From NCBI GenBank assembly GCA_019192585.1, contig JAHCMG010000253.1, forward strand, positions 1 to 41,874: a stretch of 41,874 bases of DNA. Direction: 5' to 3'. Source of the DNA: Devosiaceae bacterium MH13. Lineage in GTDB: Bacteria; Pseudomonadota; Alphaproteobacteria; Rhizobiales; MH13. The translations under genes and the position numbers were made by a program. Shown piece by piece: positions 1-9,977 of this stretch; position 1 is the first letter of the stretch; each line of letters starts with the position of its first letter. The notes below the pieces were generated by a model. It searched no databases, was not told the DNA's origin, and was given only the letters and a program-made list of their open reading frames with translations.

Positions 1-1752
<1,752 letters not shown>

Positions 1753-1757
1753 TCGCT

Positions 1758-2132
1758 ATGCTGACCATCGCTGCCATCGCCTATTGCGTGCTGCTGATCG
1801 CACCGACCCTGTGCCAAATGGCGCTTGCCGCTGGCGCGCCCTGGGGTGAACTGACCCTTGGCGGGCGCTACCCTGGGCGCCTTCCCCAGGCTCTCCGGCT
1901 CGCCTGCTCGGTCCAGGCGATGCTGCTGATGACCATGGGCCTCGCGGTGGCCGACTATGCGGGCCTCATCGCGCTTGGCTGGCCCACGTTCGTGTTCTGG
2001 ATTGCGTTCGGCCTCACCGTCCTTACCGCCATCGGCAACACGATCACGCCATCAAAACTCGAGCGCATGGCCTGGGCACCGGTGACCATCGGCATGCTGA
2101 TCGCCATCACCATCGTTTCGTTCACCCGCTGA
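1758..2132 (+). CDS. Small multi-pass membrane protein of unknown function
   Basis: 124 aa ORF starting 5 nt after the oxyR stop; several hydrophobic segments predicted by eye. Confidence 0.7.
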   Translation: MLTIAAIAYCVLLIAPTLCQMALAAGAPWGELTLGGRYPGRLPQALRLACSVQAMLLMTMGLAVADYAGLIALGWPTFVFWIAFGLTVLTAIGNTITPSKLERMAWAPVTIGMLIAITIVSFTR

Positions 2133-2248
2133 CGCGCGCAACCCACCGCTTCCCATCGACAATCCACGCGCAGCTTTGTCGCCAGCACGCTTGCAGCACG
2201 CGGTGGCGTCCGCTTAGGTGTGCAAAAACAAAAGCATGGGACCCAACC

Positions 2249-3616
2249 ATGGCCCAAAGAACAGACTGGCGAACAGGCCGGCAGGTGCTGGCCACAGCTT
2301 GCATCACCACCGCCATCGCGCTTGTCGCCGGCGCGTCGCTCGGCTTCGCGCATATGCGCCCCGCTGCGCTGCCGGATGCGGTAACCGATGAAGATTATCT
2401 GCCCGTCAACGAGGCCGAGGCCCGCCTAGGGCAGCTGCTCTTCTATGACCCGATCTTGTCGGGCAACCGCGAAGTCTCCTGCGCCACCTGCCACCATCCC
2501 GCCTTCGGCACCTCCGATGGGCTGTCGCTCGGCATTGGCGATGGCGGCATTGGCCTCGGGCCAGAGCGCGTGATCGACCCTGACAACCCGCCCGAGCAGC
2601 GCATCCCGCGCAATGCCCAAGCGCTGTGGAACGTTGGCGCCAAAGAGTACAGCACGCTGTTCCACGATGGGCGGGTCGAGATCGACGCCAGTTTTGAAGG
2701 CGGCATGCGCACCCCGCTCGGCCCGGAGATGATGCAGGGCTTCGCCTCCATGCTGTCGGCGCAAACCATGTTCCCGGTGCTGAGCGCCGATGAGATGGCA
2801 GGGCACTATTCAGAAAACGAGATCAGCCAGGCCGTTCGCCTTGGCCGGATCACAGGCGAGGGCGGCGCATGGGACCTGATCTCCCAGCGGGTGGCAGGGA
2901 TCCCCGCTTATGCCGAGGCCTTTATGGCCACCTACCCGCATATTGCGCAGCCCAGCGACATCGCCTTCACCGATATCTCGGATGCCATCGCGGCCTTCAT
3001 GGCCTTCGAGTTCCGCTCGGACACCAGCCCCTTTGATGCTTATTTGCGCGGCGAGCAGTCCCTCAGCACCGAAGCGCTCACCGGGCTGGACCTCTTCTAC
3101 GGTGAAGCGGGCTGTGCGGCCTGCCACAGCGGGCCCTTCCAGTCCGACCATGGCTTCCACGCCATGGGCGCCCCGCAACTGGGGCCAGGAAAGGCCGCCC
3201 GCTTTGAAACGCACGCCCGCGATGAGGGGCGCTTCCGCGTCACTGGCGATCCGGCGGATATGTACGCTTTCCGCACGCCCTCGCTGCGCAATGTCGCGCT
3301 GACAGGCCCCTGGGGCCATGCAGGCGGACACACCACGCTTGAGAGCTTCGTGCGCCACCATGCCGACCCGAGCACCGGCTACGAGCGCCAGGCGGTGCTG
3401 GCGGCCATGGCAACCGACGATTGGCGGATCATGAGCGACGCGGACGAGAGCGGCGCGATCTTCGCGGCGGCGAGCCAACAGCCCAAACCGCTCACGGCTG
3501 GCGAAGTGGAGGCCATTGTGGCGTTTCTCGACACACTGACCGACCCAGTGGCTGAGACCGGCCGTTTGGGCGTGCCCGAAACCGTACCCAGCGGGCTGAC
3601 GGTGGCGAACCCCTAA
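2249..3616 (+). CDS. Di-heme cytochrome c peroxidase / MauG-family protein, exported
   Basis: Signal-peptide-like N-terminus; two CxxCH heme motifs (CATCH, CAACH); LFYDPILSGNREVSCATCHHPAFG and FRTPSLRNVALTGPWGHAGGHTTLESFVRHH are typical of CcP/MauG. Confidence 0.93.
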   Translation: MAQRTDWRTGRQVLATACITTAIALVAGASLGFAHMRPAALPDAVTDEDYLPVNEAEARLGQLLFYDPILSGNREVSCATCHHPAFGTSDGLSLGIGDGGIGLGPERVIDPDNPPEQRIPRNAQALWNVGAKEYSTLFHDGRVEIDASFEGGMRTPLGPEMMQGFASMLSAQTMFPVLSADEMAGHYSENEISQAVRLGRITGEGGAWDLISQRVAGIPAYAEAFMATYPHIAQPSDIAFTDISDAIAAFMAFEFRSDTSPFDAYLRGEQSLSTEALTGLDLFYGEAGCAACHSGPFQSDHGFHAMGAPQLGPGKAARFETHARDEGRFRVTGDPADMYAFRTPSLRNVALTGPWGHAGGHTTLESFVRHHADPSTGYERQAVLAAMATDDWRIMSDADESGAIFAAASQQPKPLTAGEVEAIVAFLDTLTDPVAETGRLGVPETVPSGLTVANP

Positions 3617-5106
3617 CGCGCGACGACGGTAACGGCCCCGGCGGGCGCGTCGATCGCCGTCTCTATGCCATCGGGCCACCGGACCGTGATGGTCGCCTCA
3701 CTCGCCGCGCCAAGACCAAAATGCAGGGGCACGCTCTGCCCACCGGCATGGCCGCCACCAACCGTCACTTGCTGGCGCTGCACGCGGCCATCGGGCGTCG
3801 CAACCGTCACGGTCGCGCCGATGGCATCGCGGTTGCCCCCATCCGCTTGCACCAGTGAGACACCGAGCCAGTTGCCGGCGCTGGCCGTTTCATTGCGCCA
3901 CAGCTCCAGCGGCGCGCGGCGGTTGACCACCACAAGGTCAAGCAAACCGTCGCCATCGAGATCGGCGAGCGCTGCCCCGCGTGAGCGTTCGGTGGTCGCG
4001 ACGCCGGCCTCGGCGGCGGCTTCAACGAACTGCCCGCCCGGCTGCTGCATCAGCAAATTGTTGGGATCGGCAATCGCATTGCCAGGCATCTGATCGACAT
4101 TGCCCTTGGCGATGAACAGGTCCGCAAGCCCATCATTGTCAACGTCGCCAAACTGGGCGTGCCAGCCAGTGCTGGGCCGGCCATCACCGCCTGTATGAGG
4201 CCGAGTGGCATAGGTGCCTTGGCTGTAGGGCGCAGCGACATAGCCGCCCTGAGGCGTTGCGATCTGCAACAGCTGGTCACCCATCGAGGTGAGCATCACC
4301 TCATCACGGCCATCGCCCGTCAGATCGCGGCTCGCAATGCCCATGCCCCATAGCGAGGGTCCGTCCCAGCCATCGTCTGTGCCAAGAAAGCGGCGATCGG
4401 CAATGTCCCACATCTGCTCCGATCCGCCGCGCACATAATAGTGCCGGTCGTTCGACACCCTCAGGGTCAGCCGCCCGCGCGCATCTTCAGCGGCCAACAT
4501 AGAAAGAGGGCAGAAGCCGGGCGCAAGCACCTCCATCCGGTAGGCCTCGCCATCGGGGCGCAAAATAAGGTTCGTGTCGCACGCTTCAAAAGGCCCTTCG
4601 GGGTCCGTGCGGTCCACATAGTGGCCAACGGCCAGCGTTGGGCGGGCGTCACCGGGCTCCCACCAGGCGGTGAACGCCGTGGACCACCGGTCTTCAAAGG
4701 CAAGGCCAAGATCGGCCGTGATATCGCTGAACGCGCAATCCGGCCCGCCTTGCAGCAGCTGATCGGGCCCAGCGCGCAAGATGCAGAGATCCTGCCAGCC
4801 ATCGGCGTTGAGATCGAGCGGATAGACGCCCGTCGCCGCTGTGATGGCCGGAAAGTCGCCGGGCGCAAAACGGAAACTGCCTTGGTTGCGTAATAGCGCC
4901 ATCGGGTTGTCGCCGCCTGCGGCCAAAACTTCGGGCAAGCCATCGCCGTCGCAGTCAAACACGGCAACGCCGCCGCCGACAAAATGTTCCCAACCGCCGG
5001 CATACACATGCGGCGGCAGGTCCGCTGATTGGTCTGAGAAGACCGGCTGGGCTTGGGCCGGAGTCGCAGTCAAGGCAAGGATGGCAAACGCGCTGAGGGC
5101 TCTCAT
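3613..5106 (-). CDS. Secreted FG-GAP/VCBS repeat protein with ASPIC/UnbV C-terminus (CRTAC1-like)
   Basis: Signal peptide MRALSAFAILALTATPAQA; repeated Ca-binding-like motifs DCDGDGLPE, DLNADGWQD, DLTGDGRDE, DVDNDGLAD, DLDGDGLLD; C-terminal NRDAIGATVTVATPDG...HFGLGAASEATITVRWPDG typical of ASPIC/UnbV. Confidence 0.9.
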   Translation of the reverse strand: MRALSAFAILALTATPAQAQPVFSDQSADLPPHVYAGGWEHFVGGGVAVFDCDGDGLPEVLAAGGDNPMALLRNQGSFRFAPGDFPAITAATGVYPLDLNADGWQDLCILRAGPDQLLQGGPDCAFSDITADLGLAFEDRWSTAFTAWWEPGDARPTLAVGHYVDRTDPEGPFEACDTNLILRPDGEAYRMEVLAPGFCPLSMLAAEDARGRLTLRVSNDRHYYVRGGSEQMWDIADRRFLGTDDGWDGPSLWGMGIASRDLTGDGRDEVMLTSMGDQLLQIATPQGGYVAAPYSQGTYATRPHTGGDGRPSTGWHAQFGDVDNDGLADLFIAKGNVDQMPGNAIADPNNLLMQQPGGQFVEAAAEAGVATTERSRGAALADLDGDGLLDLVVVNRRAPLELWRNETASAGNWLGVSLVQADGGNRDAIGATVTVATPDGRVQRQQVTVGGGHAGGQSVPLHFGLGAASEATITVRWPDGIETAIDAPAGAVTVVAR

Positions 5107-6425
5107 GCCGGGACCAGTTGCGCTTCATCGAGCAGCCGCGCCGTGGCGCTCGACAGCGCCAGCGCAGCGGCACCGCGCGCCCAGACCAGATCGTCCCAAG
5201 CATGGATTTCCACCTCGGGCGGGGACCGCTCGGTGGACAGCAAAAGCTGCCCCATCTCTTTGATCACCTCGTCCGCATAGAGGTAATCGTAGCGCATGCG
5301 CGCGCCCGACAGGATGATCAGCGGCGGGTCGAACAGCTGCACCAGATTGGCAAGCCCAAGCGACAGGTAGCGCCCCGCCCGGCGGAAGACCGACCGCGCG
5401 GCGCTGTTGCCGGCCTTGGCTTCCACAAACAGCGCATCAAGCATCGCCTGCGCCCCCAGCTTTGGGGCGCCGCCGTCAAGTGACATTCGGCCAAGGGCAG
5501 TGGAGGCTTCCCGGGCGAGGGCGTAGTCGGCCAGATAGGCTTCAAGGCAGCCGCGCTGCCCGCAGCGGCACAGCGCGCCATCGAGATGCACCTTCGTATG
5601 CCCAAATTCGAGGCCCAGGCCGCGCCCACCCCGGTAGAGCGCGCCGTCGATCACCGACCCCATGCCGACACCGCCTTCGACGGTGACCACGATAAAGTCG
5701 CGCCGGGTGCGGCCCTTGCCGAACCACAGTTCCGCAAGCGTCAGCACGTTGACATCATTTTCGATCTCGGTGGGCAGCTCGAGCCGCTTGGCGATCGCAT
5801 CGCGCAACGGCACATCTTTATGGAGCAACAAGGGCGACCAATGCACATTGCCCGCCTCATGGTCGATCATCCCCGCAAGGCCGATCCCAACGCCCGCCAA
5901 GGCGTCTCGCCTCAGCCCCGCTTCTGCGAGCACGGTGTCGGTGAGGGTCTCAACGACATCACACAAAGCATCGGGTGCTAATCGGCCCGGCTCGGCCGGC
6001 AGGTGTGCCGACGCGATGGTTTCGCCGGTCACATCGCTCAGCACTGCGGTATGGCGCTCATCGGAGAGCTTTATGCCGACAACCAGCCGTGTGTCTGGAA
6101 CAATTTCGAGCGCAACCGGCGGACGTCCGCGGGTTGTATCACGCAGAACCGGCGCGGACACCTCACGCAACAAACCCTGCGCCAACAGGTCGGAGGTCAG
6201 GCTCGTCACCGAGCCAGCGCTGATGCCGAGAGCCCTGGCAAGATCGGCTCGCGCGATGCGCCCGGCGGCCCGAACGGTGTCGAAAACCTGGTTGCGTAAA
6301 GGCGCAGTCGCCCGCGCCGAACCACCAAGCATTGGCCCGTAGCCCGTAGGCAACGTGTCGGGCGCACGCGGGCCTTCCGCGTCTTCCGGCCCCGTTCTTT
6401 CAGCGTCTGAACTATATTCGCCCAT
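5103..6425 (-). CDS. ROK-family transcriptional regulator (XylR/NagC type)
   Basis: N-terminal winged HTH (IARADLARALGISAGSVTSLTSDLLAQGLL) and ROK domain with zinc motif CRCGQRGCLEAY; divergent from the sugar ABC operon; ATGA overlap with the downstream gene. Confidence 0.92.
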   Translation of the reverse strand: MGEYSSDAERTGPEDAEGPRAPDTLPTGYGPMLGGSARATAPLRNQVFDTVRAAGRIARADLARALGISAGSVTSLTSDLLAQGLLREVSAPVLRDTTRGRPPVALEIVPDTRLVVGIKLSDERHTAVLSDVTGETIASAHLPAEPGRLAPDALCDVVETLTDTVLAEAGLRRDALAGVGIGLAGMIDHEAGNVHWSPLLLHKDVPLRDAIAKRLELPTEIENDVNVLTLAELWFGKGRTRRDFIVVTVEGGVGMGSVIDGALYRGGRGLGLEFGHTKVHLDGALCRCGQRGCLEAYLADYALAREASTALGRMSLDGGAPKLGAQAMLDALFVEAKAGNSAARSVFRRAGRYLSLGLANLVQLFDPPLIILSGARMRYDYLYADEVIKEMGQLLLSTERSPPEVEIHAWDDLVWARGAAALALSSATARLLDEAQLVPA

Positions 6426-6509
6426 AAATGGCGCTTCTTCTCCCGTCGCCCGCCTTTTTGGCGGATCTTAAACCGGTTTTTCCTTACGCTGCGCTAAAAA
6501 ATAGGCCTC

Positions 6510-6525
6510 CGTCAATCGTTAGACG
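6510..6525. promoter_or_regulatory. Candidate ROK-regulator operator (imperfect palindrome CGTCAATCGTTAGACG)
   Basis: 16-mer matching its own reverse complement at 12/16 positions, in the divergent regulator/xylF intergenic region, about 10 nt upstream of a TTGACA -35-like hexamer at 6536-6541. Confidence 0.4.
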
Positions 6526-6636
6526 AAAAAATACTTTGACAGATGAATTAAAAAGCGCATGCTGTGCTCATCGCGCAGGAAAAGTGCGATGGCGGGCCGT
6601 GGAGCGGCCGGTCATAACAAACCCGAGAGGATACGC

Positions 6637-7659
6637 ATGCGTACTTTGCTCGCTGCTGCCGTCGTCGCGACGGCTGGCTTTGCAACCCCAGCTTTGGCAG
6701 ACGTCACCGTCGGTGTTAGCTGGTCGAATTTCCAAGAAGAGCGCTGGAAAACGGACGAGGCCGCCATCGTGGCTGCACTCGACGCCGCTGGCGCGACCTA
6801 CCTTTCAGCTGACGCGCAATCATCGTCAGCCAAACAGCTTGCCGACGTTGAAAGCTTGATCGCTCAAGGCGTCGACGCTCTGATCATTCTCGCGCAGGAC
6901 GCCCAGGCCATCGGCCCGGCTGTTCAGGCCGCCGCTGACGCCGGCATTCCGGTGGTCGGCTATGACCGCCTGATCGAAGACCCGCGCGCCTTCTACCTGA
7001 CCTTCGACAATATCGAAGTTGGCCGCATGCAGGCCCGCGCTGTGCTCGCCGCGCAGCCCGAAGGCAACTATGTGATGATCAAAGGCTCGCCGACCGACCC
7101 CAACGCAGACTTCCTGCGTGGCGGTCAGCAGGAAGTCCTGCAGGAAGCCATTGATTCCGGTGCGATCACCATCGTCGACGAAGCCTACACCGATGGCTGG
7201 CTGCCGGCGAACGCCCAGCGCAACATGGAGCAGATCCTCACCGCGCAGGACAACAATGTTGACGCCGTTGTCGCCTCCAACGACGGCACCGCCGGCGGTG
7301 TTGTTGCTGCGCTGACCGCGCAGGGCATGGAAGGCATTCCGGTGTCCGGTCAGGACGGCGACCATGCCGCTCTCAACCGCGTTGCCCTCGGCACCCAGAC
7401 CGTGTCGGTCTGGAAAGACGCCCGTGACCTCGGCCGCGCTGCCGGCGAAATCGCCGTCGCGCTTGCCGGTGGCACCATGATGGACGCCGTCGATGGCGCC
7501 CAGGCTTGGACGTCGCCCGCTGGCACCGAAATGACCGCCGTGTTCCTCGAGCCGGTCCCGGTGACCGCCGAGAACCTGACCTTGGTTGTCGACGCTGGCT
7601 GGATCACCCAGGACGCGCTGTGCCAGGGCGTGACCGACGGTCCGGCACCCTGCAACTAA
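6637..7659 (+). CDS. xylF: Sugar (xylose-type) ABC transporter substrate-binding protein
   Basis: Start chosen at ATG 6637 (MRTLLAAAVVATAGFATPALA signal peptide, preceded by GAGAGG). Contains VGVSWSNFQEERWKTDEAAI, LSADAQSSSAKQLADVESLI, typical of XylF. Confidence 0.9.
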   Translation: MRTLLAAAVVATAGFATPALADVTVGVSWSNFQEERWKTDEAAIVAALDAAGATYLSADAQSSSAKQLADVESLIAQGVDALIILAQDAQAIGPAVQAAADAGIPVVGYDRLIEDPRAFYLTFDNIEVGRMQARAVLAAQPEGNYVMIKGSPTDPNADFLRGGQQEVLQEAIDSGAITIVDEAYTDGWLPANAQRNMEQILTAQDNNVDAVVASNDGTAGGVVAALTAQGMEGIPVSGQDGDHAALNRVALGTQTVSVWKDARDLGRAAGEIAVALAGGTMMDAVDGAQAWTSPAGTEMTAVFLEPVPVTAENLTLVVDAGWITQDALCQGVTDGPAPCN

Positions 7660-7695
7660 GCCAAGCGCACCTTTCGCTTCGCTAGCAAACACGTT

Positions 7696-7717
7696 CGGGC
7701 GGCCCAATGGCCGCCCG
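7696..7717 (+). other. Intra-operonic stem-loop after xylF (CGGGCGGCC-CAAT-GGCCGCCCG)
   Basis: Perfect 9-bp inverted repeat with a 4-nt loop and no following T-run, between xylF and xylH. Confidence 0.8.
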
Positions 7718-7817
7718 AGCTTCAAGTCACCGGTCCAAAGAAGCCGGGATCAAGAAAAAACCACCGAGCCAGTCAAGCATGTCGGCTCGGCGCCACAGGG
7801 ATGATGCGGGGACACCC

Positions 7818-9128
7818 ATGGCCGAAACCACAGCCAATTCGGACGCAGCCTCCAGCGAGCCAGCGCAAAAGCGCGGCTTCGTGCAATCGCTGGAGATCGA
7901 CATTCGCCTACTGGGCATGATCGCGGCCTTCATCGTGATCTGCGTTGTGTTCAATCTGTTGACCGGCGGCCGGTTTCTGACCCCGCGCAACATTTTCAAC
8001 CTGACGATCCAGACGGTCTCCGTCGCCATCATGGCGACCGGCATGGTGTTTATCATCGTCACCCGCCATATCGACCTGTCGGTGGGTGCGCTTCTCGCCA
8101 CCTGTTCGGCGATCATGGCGATGATGCAAACCGCCTGGATACCGCAGTTTTTCGGCCTTGAGATCGGCCACCCGATGATACCGTGGATCACGATCATCAT
8201 CGGCATTGCCATCGGCACGCTGCTGGGCAGCTTCCAAGGCTGGCTGGTCGGCTATCTGGCGATCCCTGCCTTCATTGTCACGCTCGGCGGCCTGCTCGTG
8301 TGGCGCAATGTGGGCTGGTACATCACCAACGGCCAAACCATTGGCCCGCTCGATGAAACCTTCCGCGCCTTTGGCGGCATCTCCGGCACCCTTGGGGCGC
8401 AATGGAGTTGGATCGTCGGCGCTTTGCTGGCAGCCGGTGCCCTCTACGCGCTGATGGCCGCCCGCCGCGCCAAGCTTGCGCACCAGTTTCCTGTGAAACC
8501 TATGTGGGCGGAGGCGCTGGTCGCCCTGTTCGCGGTTGGCGGCATCTTGGGCTTCATCGCCATCTTGAATTCCTATCAGGTGCCCGAGCGCGTGCTGCAG
8601 CGGCAGTTCGCCGCCCGCGGCGAAGAGGTGCCGGAGGGCTTCACGGCAGCCTACGGCCTGCCGATCTCGGTACTGCTGCTGATCGCAATCGCCGTGATCA
8701 TGACGGTGGTCGCCAAGAAAACGCGCCTGGGCCGCTACATTTTCGCGACCGGCGGCAACCCCGATGCGGCTGAGCTGTCGGGCATCAACACCCGCATGCT
8801 GACCGTCAAAGTGTTCGCCATTATGGGCGCACTGGTGGCGATCTCGGCGGTAGTGGCCTCGGCCCGCCTCGCCAACCACTCAAACGATATCGGCACCCTT
8901 GATGAGCTGCGGGTCATCGCCGCTGCCGTTATTGGCGGCACAGCGCTCGCCGGCGGCGTGGGCACCATTTACGGCGCCATTCTCGGCGCTCTGATCATGC
9001 AGTCGCTGCAATCGGGCATGGCCATGGTTGGCGTCGATGCGCCGTTCCAAAATATGGTTGTTGGTGCCGTGCTGGTGCTCGCGGTGCTGATCGACACCAT
9101 CTATCGCAAGCGCACGGGGGATCGTTGA
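7818..9128 (+). CDS. xylH: Sugar (xylose-type) ABC transporter permease
   Basis: In-frame ATG 7818 (MAETTANSDAASSEPAQK...); many TM segments; FATGGNPDAAELSGINTR and ANHSNDIGTLDELRVIAAAVIGGTALAGGVGTIYGAILGALI motifs of the XylH/RbsC family. Confidence 0.9.
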   Translation: MAETTANSDAASSEPAQKRGFVQSLEIDIRLLGMIAAFIVICVVFNLLTGGRFLTPRNIFNLTIQTVSVAIMATGMVFIIVTRHIDLSVGALLATCSAIMAMMQTAWIPQFFGLEIGHPMIPWITIIIGIAIGTLLGSFQGWLVGYLAIPAFIVTLGGLLVWRNVGWYITNGQTIGPLDETFRAFGGISGTLGAQWSWIVGALLAAGALYALMAARRAKLAHQFPVKPMWAEALVALFAVGGILGFIAILNSYQVPERVLQRQFAARGEEVPEGFTAAYGLPISVLLLIAIAVIMTVVAKKTRLGRYIFATGGNPDAAELSGINTRMLTVKVFAIMGALVAISAVVASARLANHSNDIGTLDELRVIAAAVIGGTALAGGVGTIYGAILGALIMQSLQSGMAMVGVDAPFQNMVVGAVLVLAVLIDTIYRKRTGDR

Positions 9129-9129
9129 T

Positions 9130-9924
9130 ATGGCCGTTGCAGAAACGCTCGAAAGCCCCAAGCCGGTGGATCGCTCCGGGACCCCGCTGGTTGACCTGCG
9201 CGACATCTCCATCGCGTTCGGCGGCATCAAGGCCGTCAACCAGGTGTCGGTGGACCTCTACCCCGGCGAGGTTGTCGGCCTTCTGGGCCACAATGGCGCC
9301 GGCAAATCGACGCTGATCAAATGTCTGTCGGGCGCCTACCACAAGGACGCCGGCGAGATTTACATCAATGGCGAGCAGGCAACCATCAACAACCCGCGTG
9401 ATGCGCGCCGCTACAATATCGAGACCATCTACCAGACGCTCGCGCTGGCCGATAATCTCGACGCGGCCTCGAACCTGTTCTTGGGTCGCGAGCTGACCAA
9501 CCTCGCCGGGCTCGTTGATGACGCAGCCATGGAGGCGGAAACCCGCAAGATCATGGGACGGCTCAACCCGAACTTCAAAAAGTTCTCGGCGCCCGTGTCG
9601 GCCCTGTCAGGCGGTCAGCGCCAATCGGTTGCCATTGCCCGCGCGGTCTATTTCAACGCCAAGATCCTGATCATGGACGAGCCGACGGCCGCGCTCGGCC
9701 CGCAGGAGACCCAGATGGTCGCGGACTTGATCGACGAGTTGAAGCGTCAGGGCCTGGGGATCTTCCTCATCGACCACGACGTCCATCAGGTCAAAAACCT
9801 GTGCGACCGCGCAGCGGTGATGAAGAATGGCGAACTGGTCGGGGTCGTCGACGTCGATGCGGTGTCGGTTGATGACATCCTGGCGATGATCATCGCCGGC
9901 AAGCGGCCAGAGCACCTAAGCTAA
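9130..9924 (+). CDS. xylG: Sugar ABC transporter ATP-binding protein (single ABC domain)
   Basis: Walker A GHNGAGKSTL, signature LSGGQRQ, Walker B ILIMDEP; follows xylH directly. Confidence 0.9.
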   Translation: MAVAETLESPKPVDRSGTPLVDLRDISIAFGGIKAVNQVSVDLYPGEVVGLLGHNGAGKSTLIKCLSGAYHKDAGEIYINGEQATINNPRDARRYNIETIYQTLALADNLDAASNLFLGRELTNLAGLVDDAAMEAETRKIMGRLNPNFKKFSAPVSALSGGQRQSVAIARAVYFNAKILIMDEPTAALGPQETQMVADLIDELKRQGLGIFLIDHDVHQVKNLCDRAAVMKNGELVGVVDVDAVSVDDILAMIIAGKRPEHLS

Positions 9925-9946
9925 AAAAGGCGGCGCAAGCGCCGCC
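9923..9946 (-). terminator. Rho-independent terminator for the minus-strand glycosyltransferase gene
   Basis: GGCGGCGC-AA-GCGCCGCC (9929-9946); on the minus strand it is followed directly by a T6 run (A6 at 9923-9928 on plus). Lies between convergent genes. Confidence 0.75.
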
Positions 9947-9977
9947 CAAAACCACCTGTGAAGCCGAAGCAAGAACG

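Noticed and set aside
2810-3679. 289-aa minus-strand ORF opposite the di-heme peroxidase gene
   Set aside because: Fully antisense to a confident CDS with intact heme motifs; composition is typical of a shadow ORF (Arg/Gly/Ala-rich).
7908-8879. 323-aa minus-strand ORF opposite xylH
   Set aside because: His/Asp/Arg-rich antisense translation of a membrane permease; an artefact of codon bias.
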